Positions 12,801-21,800 of a stretch of DNA of 64,000 bases are shown here, piece by piece. A program made the position numbers and the translations under genes. Location: contig NW_024881569.1 in the NCBI RefSeq assembly GCF_019059575.1, positions 806,001 through 870,000 on the forward strand, given 5' to 3'. Origin of the DNA: Amphibalanus amphitrite. Its lineage: Eukaryota > Arthropoda > Thecostraca > Balanomorpha > Balanidae. The stretch's first letter is position 1. Each line of letters begins with the position of its first letter. The notes below the pieces were generated by a model. It ran no database searches. It had not been told where the DNA came from and was given only the letters and a program-made list of their open reading frames with translations.

Positions 12801-15800
12801 AGTTCGAACCAACCCTTTGTCCGAACAAAACCAACCCTTGGAGTTCGACCGGCGTATACTGTTCGCTCCAAACTAATGATCAACCCTAAATTGTTCCAAT
12901 CAGTCGGTCAGCGATTTAATATCTGTCAGGAACGACCCCTCTGTAGGCTATCTGACCTGCTGAGGTCTGATGGGCGACCCGCTACTCCGCTGCTGGTCTC
13001 CGATTATGTGGGTCTGCTGAGTCCTTTGTCTATGTTTGTCTATGACTATGTTTGTACAGGGTGATCGAAAAAAAGTGTCACCCCTAATTTTAAAGCCATA
13101 TAACTCGCGATTGGTTGGTCGTACGACTTTGCGCCAGGCAGCATTGGAAAGAGCATACAATTTTCTTTCGAATGGATGTAAATATGCATGGTTTATGCCG
13201 CAAACGAAGATGTAGCTATTAAAAAAGTATGTTAAGGACGCAAATTTGCGTGTTCAAAAGTTTGGTTGTGCAAATTTGTACTTTTGACAGAGTTTTTGAT
13301 CTGACAGCTCACGTGAGCATTTTTCTTAACTGTTCCATGTTACCGCTGCATAAAATTGATCCGGTAGTGCAGGTTGTCGCAATAATTCGCTAGTTACCGG
13401 CGAATTTGTGAATAATGAGGCCGCATATTTGCAAGGAAGATCTGATAAGGTCTTCCTTGCCTAAGGTCAGCTGAGAAACAAGTCTAAGGTCAGCTGAGAA
13501 ACAGTCTGCAGTGAACAACATACACTCCATGTGTAATGTGTAAGGTGTGTGTTATGTTGAGTTACGATACTCATTGTTCTCGTTCAGCGGTGTCCGATCC
13601 CGTTCGGTGAATTTCGTTTCACGTGAAAGCCGGACATTGACTGGTTTTTGAGCCCATGGGGACATGATTTGTAATAGAAAACAATCATGAATACATTCAA
13701 TTGAAAAGAAATTGCCTGCTCTTTCCGATGCTGCCTGGCGTGAAGTCATCCGACCTACCAGTCGCGAGTTATTTAGATTTTAAGTTAGGGGTGACATTTT
13801 TTTTCGATCACCCTGTATGTTTTGTCTTTGTCTATGTTACCGCGCAGGGCAAATACGTGATTCATATGCGTGATCCGATGATTCACCCTTCGCTGCTGGC
13901 CGCTGATCGTGTCGGCATGCTCTGTCATGTGATTGTGCTGGCACTGCAGGGCATGCAAGCGCTACAGCGGGCGAATTCAGAGAGCACTCAGGTCCGTCAT
14001 GGTTCGATTTACCGTGTCGGTGACACCGCAGTTTATGGAACGGTCAGGAACCAGCTCGGTTTCCACCCGCCCGCCAATGACTATGACTGTTCCTAACTGC
14101 ACGCAGTGCGCGTTCATAAACCGTAATGGAGCCCTAAATGCCGACTTTTATAGTGATGAGGCCGACTTGAGATGACCCTGAGGACACGCACAGCACATTT
14201 GGTTCCAGTAATAGGAGCTCGCTCGTGCTGGTATGCGTCGCTGCGGACAGTGAAATGTTAGCCGGATCTGTTCGACCGCTCAGAGAGAAGCCGACAACGG
14301 CGTGTCAAATTCAGTGTAGGATCGTGTTCGGCTAATGAGAGCGCTAATCATTGTATACGGTTTCCGGTTACTCGGGCTGCAAAATGTGCCTTGTCAGCTC
14401 TGGCTGGAGCTTCATTAACTCTGAACACAGAACGTAATCCTCATTAGTATCGACACATCACTGATTTTCTCGCCCATGGCCAGCAACTGGATCTGAGAAC
14501 GCCTCCTCCAATCATCTGGTAACTTTTGTAGTCACTTGTAGTCACTAGTTACAATCCTATCTGGCAGACACCATCACCAACAACCTGATACACCCGTTAC
14601 CGGCGACTACTGACATCTACCAGCCGCCCTGGACTGCTAATGTGTGGGTGTTTACAGCAGTGACCACGGGGTGACGGGATCTGTTACCGACCCGCTCCGA
14701 CAATAGTCCCCGGTCGGGGAGGGAGGGGAGGGTTCAGAGGTGGTGTCACCGCTAACCTAAACACACGTCACACTATCGGGAACTGTCGCCTGACTGATGA
14801 TGACTGCAGTGAGAGTGATAAGTGACGTCTGCCGGCGACCACCCCTTTCGGTCCCGTGTTAGGAGCAGCTCGTCTGCGAACAATGACGTGTAGTGTTCAC
14901 TTTATTTATCAATGGCTGGGAGCCGCGTGCTTTGAGTCTTTCATATGTATATAAAGGCATTCCCCGATAATCTTTTACAGTGAGTCTTGCATTTGTTTTT
15001 TGTTTTTTAACCTACGACCTCCCACCGCTCCCCTCCCCTCCCCTCCAGGGCTGCACCCATCCATCCCTTTTCTGACGTCCATCCCCTATCTTTCAGGTGT
15101 CGTGGTTCCGCGTCAAGGGTACGCCGCTGGACGGGCCGCACTACCAACAGTACCAGGAGGGGTACCGGTACGGCGTACGCATCGCCAGCGTGCGCGATGA
15201 AGACCTCGGCGTGTACAACTGCCAGGCGGAGAACGCCATCGGCAAAGACACCGGCATTGTGCACCTGACCGGTGAGACAATCATCCCCCAGCGTGGTGCA
15301 CCTTGTTAAGCGTACACCTTAAGATCAGACATGTGCATTGTGCATGGATCCGAGAAAATGGATCTGAGATCTGATCCCACGGATCCTGATCTCGGATCCG
15401 TCGGGATCATAGATCCTCACTCTTTAATTTATCGAGAGATCCGTAGGGATCATAGATCCGAGTCTAGTATTTTTGCTTGAGATCCAGTGAGATCATGGAT
15501 TCTCATTTATTTTTGGTCAACACAGAAATCCCAAAAAAATCACTCGTTGCAACTCACAAACGGTCTTATTTAGTGATTTTAGGTGATAACACGCCATAAT
15601 CCATAGTTTTATGGCACTTATTGACATAGGAGCACTTGGAAACCTGGTTTCAAATGTTGTGCATGGTGGGATCCACTCAGATCATAAATCCACGTTCTTG
15701 GTTTATCGTCAGATCCTGTGAGATCATAGATCCAGGATAAATTTTTCACGCCGGATTCGGTGGGATCATCATAGGCGTAGGAACAGGGGGGGCCGGGGGG

Positions 15801-18800
15801 GGCCATGGCCCCCCCACTTTCGGAGGTGGGGGGCCAGCAATGTTAACTGGCCCCCCCCCCACTTTTTGCTGACTTAAGTGTCTGTCTGTACCTAACCTAC
15901 CACCCGGTAACTTGACAACTATTCAGCTTGCCTTAATGAGGATTCCTTTTTGTTTCTACAGCGTTATTGACCGCAATTTCCTTCACTCAATGAAGGAAAC
16001 CATATCAGAGACAAGACTGTGAGTCCTGGTGACAGCATTTTGTTGAATACGAGGCGCGGGACAGCGAGCACTAAAAAGGTATAGGCAATACTAAGACAAT
16101 ACTAGCACGGTGCAGGAGAATGCGTATACAAACGACCAACGCTTGACCTTATCTGCTTGGGGTCGGCATAGTTCGTCAAAGGCGTACTAGCTGGGGGCCA
16201 GGGTGACCGTGCCTCAGCCTCGGTTCAAACAGGCTGGGGGCCAGTAATGTCTGTTTCTGCCCCTCCCCCTTCCACTTTCAATGCAGTGGCGGTCGCAGAG
16301 GGGGATCAGGGCCATGCCCTTCCCCCCTCCAAAGGCTAATCAGGGGGCCATCATATCATTTGGCCCCCCCAAACAACCAATGGGCCCCCATGGGCGTATG
16401 GGGCTCTGGCCCTTATTCGATTGTCACGAGACTCAAGAATCCCACGCTAGCCATTAACAGCTCCCAAACCAGTCTTTGAGGGTCCTACACTGATCTCTGA
16501 GGGCCCTTCAGTGGCGGTCAAGCGCCCACATTGACCGCTGAGAACCCACATTGACCTCATTTGAGGGCCCCTAAACCGGCCTCAACGGCCCAGCCGGCGT
16601 CTGAGGGCCTCACACCGGCCTCTGGTGGCCTCATTTCTGTCTCTGGGGTCCCAAGACTAGCCTTTAGGTGCCTTTGAGGGCCCCGCACTGAATTCTGAAG
16701 ACCCGATGCCGGCCTCTAAGGGTCCGCATCGGCCTCTGAGGGTCCACCTTGGCCTGAGGGGTCCAACGCCGGCCCATGCCGGTCTTTTAGGGCCCCACAC
16801 TGACCTCTAAGGGCCCATGCTGACCTGTAAGGACACGCATTAGTCTCTGAGGGCCTTGCACGGGATTCTGAAGACCTGATGCCGGCCTCTGAGGCCCATC
16901 TTGGTTTTTGAGGGTCTTCTGCTGGCCTCTGGGGTCCAACACCGGCCCATGCCGGCATTTTAGGGTCCCACACTGACCTCTGAGGGCCCATACTGGCCTG
17001 TAAGGATCCACATTAGCCTCTGATGGCCCAAGTCGGCATCTTAAGGTCTCATCCTGCCCTTTGCAGGCCCTGTACTGGTCTCTGAGGGCCTTAACCCTCG
17101 CCGGCCGGGGGGGGGGGGCGGGTGCCGCCCCTCCATAGTTTTTTTTTCGCGATAGCTCCGAACACGCCGGCGATAGAGAGCTGAAGCTTGGCATACCTGA
17201 CCTCTGAATCAAACGGGATCTTTTGACACCAACCGCATTTTCGGATCAGATCAGGTCACTGACCCATGTGGTCATAAGTGAACCTCTGCACGGTCTTCAG
17301 ATGTCGCAACTTCGCAACGCCCTCACTGCCAGAGGAGATTTCACAGGGAAATGAACCTTGGAGGACCTAGTATCCAATAGGAGTCTCTCAGCTTGTATAA
17401 TGTATATCTCGGATTTTTCCTAAAGTTCATATGAGGTCAGGTCATTTTCGTGACCTCACCATTAGGTATAAGTCAATGGGGATAAACTAAAAACTTTTTC
17501 TGGCGCCGGGAACGATCGATCTCCAACTATCTCAAGCACACCGAATCGTGATTTCATGCACTCCTTGCAAGGTTCGATGCGTCACTTTTGCAATGTTGAC
17601 CTTGCGCGACGTCATTTATGAAGTTATAAGGGTCTTATTAGTTTTTTGTCAATAACTAGGTACCGATCAAATTGAGCTAGCGAGTCGGGAAAGCCACCTA
17701 TGGACTCAAGAAGACCTGCCGAATCGAATGATATGCGACATGACCTCCTTCGACCAATTTCGTGACCTGGGGACGCCGACCTGACCGTGACCCGAGGTCA
17801 ACACCCTAAGTTTACCTCACCCAAACAAAAAGTATATCATTCGACGCGCCTGAGAGAGGCGAACACGATGCTGGCAAAATCGCGGCTCTGCGGCCATTTT
17901 TGCGAAGTTATTCACCAAAAACGGAACCGTGCCTTGAGGCACTTGACCTGACCTCAGAGGTCACCGGTTTTTGTTTGTTTTGTTGGGTTAGGCCCTTTCG
18001 GTCCAATGAGACAATTTCAGAGCCGGAAGGATGATAGGATATAGGGGGAGACATTGGTCTGGGCAGGCACCCTAGTGAGTCGCCGGGGCTGAGCCCGTCC
18101 AGAGGACAGGCCACCCAGCCCCAAGGCACTCACTGCACCCGGCTACGGGGTGCGCTCCCTCGGGAGCAGCGGTGCCGCTCCAAGGGAGCAGCCCGCATGA
18201 GATAAAGTTGCCTGTCCAGCCCGGAGGGGGTTGCGGTGTGGAGGAGAAGGATTTCAGTATCCTGAGGATAGAAGCACGGAACGGTGTCAGAGGTCACCGG
18301 TTGACCTAGGACCATAAAATCGGGTATCGATCTCTGCGTCTCGTAACGGCGCACACGCTCGTTTTACCGCGACGCGCTAGCTCCACCTGGGGCGAAACGG
18401 CGAGGGGGGTCGTACCCGCCCCCGCCCCCTCGGCCAGCGCGTATGTAGAAAACCTATAGGACCGGGCCGTGGAGGGTTAAACTGGCCTCTGAAGGCCCAG
18501 ACCGTCTAAAAGTCCCACACCGGCCTCTGATAAGTGATAGTCAATCAGCCCAGTTGCAGTGATCGCTGATATAAAACCTCTTAAAAACGTTATAGGCCTG
18601 GCTGAGCCTAGCTGGGCCGTTCATGCTGATTTTTATAGGTATATTGAAAAGACTCGCTTTGCACGTTTCACGCTTGCTCGTAATGAAAAAGTTGCTGGAT
18701 GCCTCTGGAATTTGCATGGGTGCCAACGGCTGCGGAGGACAGGGGAACGCGTCCATCAGTTTGAGTTTATGGACGGGAGACTCCCTGAAATTTCAACCAT

Positions 18801-21800
18801 TTTTTTCTCTTTTTTTTGTCTCGATTTTTTTTTTTAACCTCAGAGCATGTTTGCGAAAACAAAGTGGCCGAAATCCGAGGAGAAATCGGATTTTGGGGGT
18901 AGGTTAGGTTTTGGACCTCTGGGACCCTGGCCCCCCCCCCCCCCCCACTTTCGAAAAGTTCCTACGCCTATGGGGATCATAGATCCGAACCTGCAATTTT
19001 CCTCGAGATCCACTGAGATCATAGATCCATCACTCGGATCCATGCACATGTCTGCTTAAGATGGGGTTAAACGACTCATGTGCCTGCATTTTTTTGTGTG
19101 TATTTCTATCATGATTCATTTTAATCGCTTATATTGAGATCTTCAAACATCCAGATCAGCGCATGTTATGCTTATGGTTTTTTTGGGGGAAGGAGAAGCT
19201 GCTGATTCCAATTTACAGTCAGTTGTCCCTTCCGATACGTAATACGGGATATGGAGCCACTTCCGCTACCATTACACACTGCTGACTTTCCAATATAATG
19301 TCAATCCCTTCGCTTCCGTAGGCAAGCCGAAGCCGGTGAAGGTGCTGTCGGACCCGAACGGCAACGACAAGGATATGTTCAACATTCGCTGGAGCGTCGA
19401 AAGCTACGCCGAGCCCATCGAGTATAAAATCCTGTACCGGAAGATTCAGGTGAGGAAAAGTTCAATTGCCATAGAAACGTTCCGACAAGCAGCTCACTCG
19501 CACTTAATTTGCCCGTTTTATTATGATTCTTCGATAATCAAGTTGATGCAAAATTATACGACTCAAACGATGTAATGAATATTTTTATTAGTAAAAGTGA
19601 ATTTATGAACGGTTTGTACGATCTACGCAGTACGTTTGCCTACTAACGTCCACTTTTGTGTTATGGATTATGTTCCCTCACCACCTTACCGCCACCCTCT
19701 ATGTCCGTCAGGAGGCCGGCGAGCCGGATCAGGACTGGAACGAGCTCGAGGTGGCGTACGTGGCCGCGCCGGGCCGGGCAGAAGACAGCATCGTCTACAG
19801 CCAGAAGGCCATGCTGAAGAGCCTGGAGTCGGCGGCGGTATACCAGGCGATTGTAACGGCGAGGAATCAGTACGGCTGGAGTGAGGCCAGCGATACGTTC
19901 CGCTTCTCCACGCTTGGCGCCAGTGAGTGGAAGAGAATGGGAGTGTTGGGTGTTTTTTTTTGGGGGGGGGGCATGAGTCCGCCGATGAGTGATGAAATGA
20001 AGCGCTTTGGATATGGGGCTGTTTGTTTTATTTTGTTGGGTTAGGCCCTTTCGGTCTGGCAAGACCATTTCAGAACCGGAAGGATGATAGGAATTAGGGG
20101 GAGACATTGGTCAGGGCAGACACCCTAGAGAGTCGCCGGGGCTGAGCCCCGGCGACTCTCTAGAAAGGGAAAGATGAGGGACAGGACAGTGGAGGTTACG
20201 ATGTAAATTGAAAGGGCATGAAAGCGGTGTTGATGAAAAGGCTGCTTCGCTTTTTATTACGATATGTAACACTCATGTTTCTCGATGGAAAATATCAACG
20301 GCCTGCCGGTAATATCTCTATTTTGGCCTTGTCATTGATATCTGAAGGTGCCATGTCAATTAAAAGTCAGCGTCAGTCATTGTGGCGGCGTCACATGTCC
20401 GCTGAGTTGGTCATTGAGTCACGTGACTGACGTTTCAGGCGGGAGCGTCGGCGGTGTCCGGGGCGGAGGTAGGTCACGTGACCTCTGACCTATGGGTGCA
20501 ACTAACCGGGGCGGTCTGCTGAGCGGATGGCGGTGGTTTTTGATGCGTTGGCAGAGGGATGTGACAAACACGCTGATAGCGCTCCAGAATGCTGTTTGGT
20601 AGAGGAACTAACAAGTTATGCGTCATGTCACCAGATAACAGGGCTTAGTGGAACAGTGTCACAGTGGAAGTGCGGTCTAACTTACCCTTTTGTGCTTTAC
20701 AGCTGGTGTTTTCGATGGTGTGTGCTCCAACTAACAAAATCCATAATCCATATTCAGGTTTGATTGTTATGTCAGACGGGATATAACTGGGTACTGTTTT
20801 TACCGTATCTTTCAGCCAACACCTTAACGTGTGGTGTTAAAGGGACCCTCCCACCTTCAAAAAAGTTAATGAATTGGCATAAAAGTGATGTAGCGTGAAT
20901 CACAAAGAGCGAAAATGAACATCTACCAAATTTTACCGGAAAATATTCAACCGTTTTCGAGATATAAGACTTTTATTTTTGTTTACTTTTTGGGAACTCC
21001 GCTGTTTCTATGACGTCACATAAAGGTTTTCTTTACGTCGGCATTTGGAAGCAATAATTTGGTATCAAAGTGCGACAAATATTGCGCGAATGATGCGTTT
21101 ATCTTATCAAGGTCAATATATGATGGCCAACAAAGGATTCCAGGACAATTCTTCTTATGGCATTTTTTCGTATCGCAATTCTTCGTCTGCAAATCTTCGT
21201 CAGGGCATTTATTCGTATCGCATTACTTTGTCTCGCATCAGTGTATATGAAAATCGGCTCGCATTTCTTCTTCAACGCAAATATATGCAAGAGTAAGCAT
21301 TGATGGACAAATAAATGCACCGACGAAGATTTGTAGACGAAGAAATGCGGACGAAGAAATGTCATGCGAGGATTCGTTCGGGTACCATGACATTTATGTG
21401 ATTTCAAAGTCAAGGTTCACAGCTGATCTGCAAAATCAAGCCAAGAATCCAAACTATCGAAAAACTATAAATATTTGTTTGTCTGTCACAGAGGTCTCAA
21501 GCAATATAAGGTTGACATATGTTGAATCAAAAATCTACTGCCACAACTCACATCTCCTGCCTTAGTTTATCATTGTTGTTTTAACTTGCTTTCAAGAGAA
21601 ACAGAAGCCAGTATCTGATATCACTTCAGATGATTGTTTCAAGATCTGAGTTCAAATGGAATTAAAAGCAAGATCAAGATGAAACAGGGATTATTGCTGT
21701 TAAAGTAGTTTGGCCATGATACAACAGGCACATAAATCATTAGCCAAATCAAATACTGGTTGGTTTGTCAAGATGTTTGTTGTCTGTCGTCTGTCGAGCT

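Larger units (their letters stand above)
16284..18535. mobile_element. inverted, interrupted and truncated second copy of the hAT-type element
   Basis: It begins with CAGTGGCGGTCGCAG at 16284 and then mirrors the right half of the 7997-10396 element: the C-rich segment, the TATCATTTGG and ACAACCAATGGG stretches, then the minisatellite in reverse orientation. It is interrupted at TTAA 17091-17094 and resumes for about 55 bp after 18480. The far terminus and its target duplication were not found, so this copy is truncated. Confidence 0.75.
15770..18972. mobile_element. 3.2-kb DNA transposon (8-bp TSD) hosting further nested elements
   Basis: The ends CATAGGCGTAGGAAC and GTTCCTACGCCTATG are perfect 15-bp inverted repeats. 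They are flanked by the exact 8-bp duplication GGGATCAT (15762-15769 and 18973-18980). It sits inside the GATC-rich tandem array. Much of its length is later insertions: an inverted copy of the hAT-type element (from 16284), itself interrupted by a TTAA-flanked element (17095-18476). No transposase frame was seen. The 8-bp duplication fits hAT or P-type elements. Confidence 0.82.
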
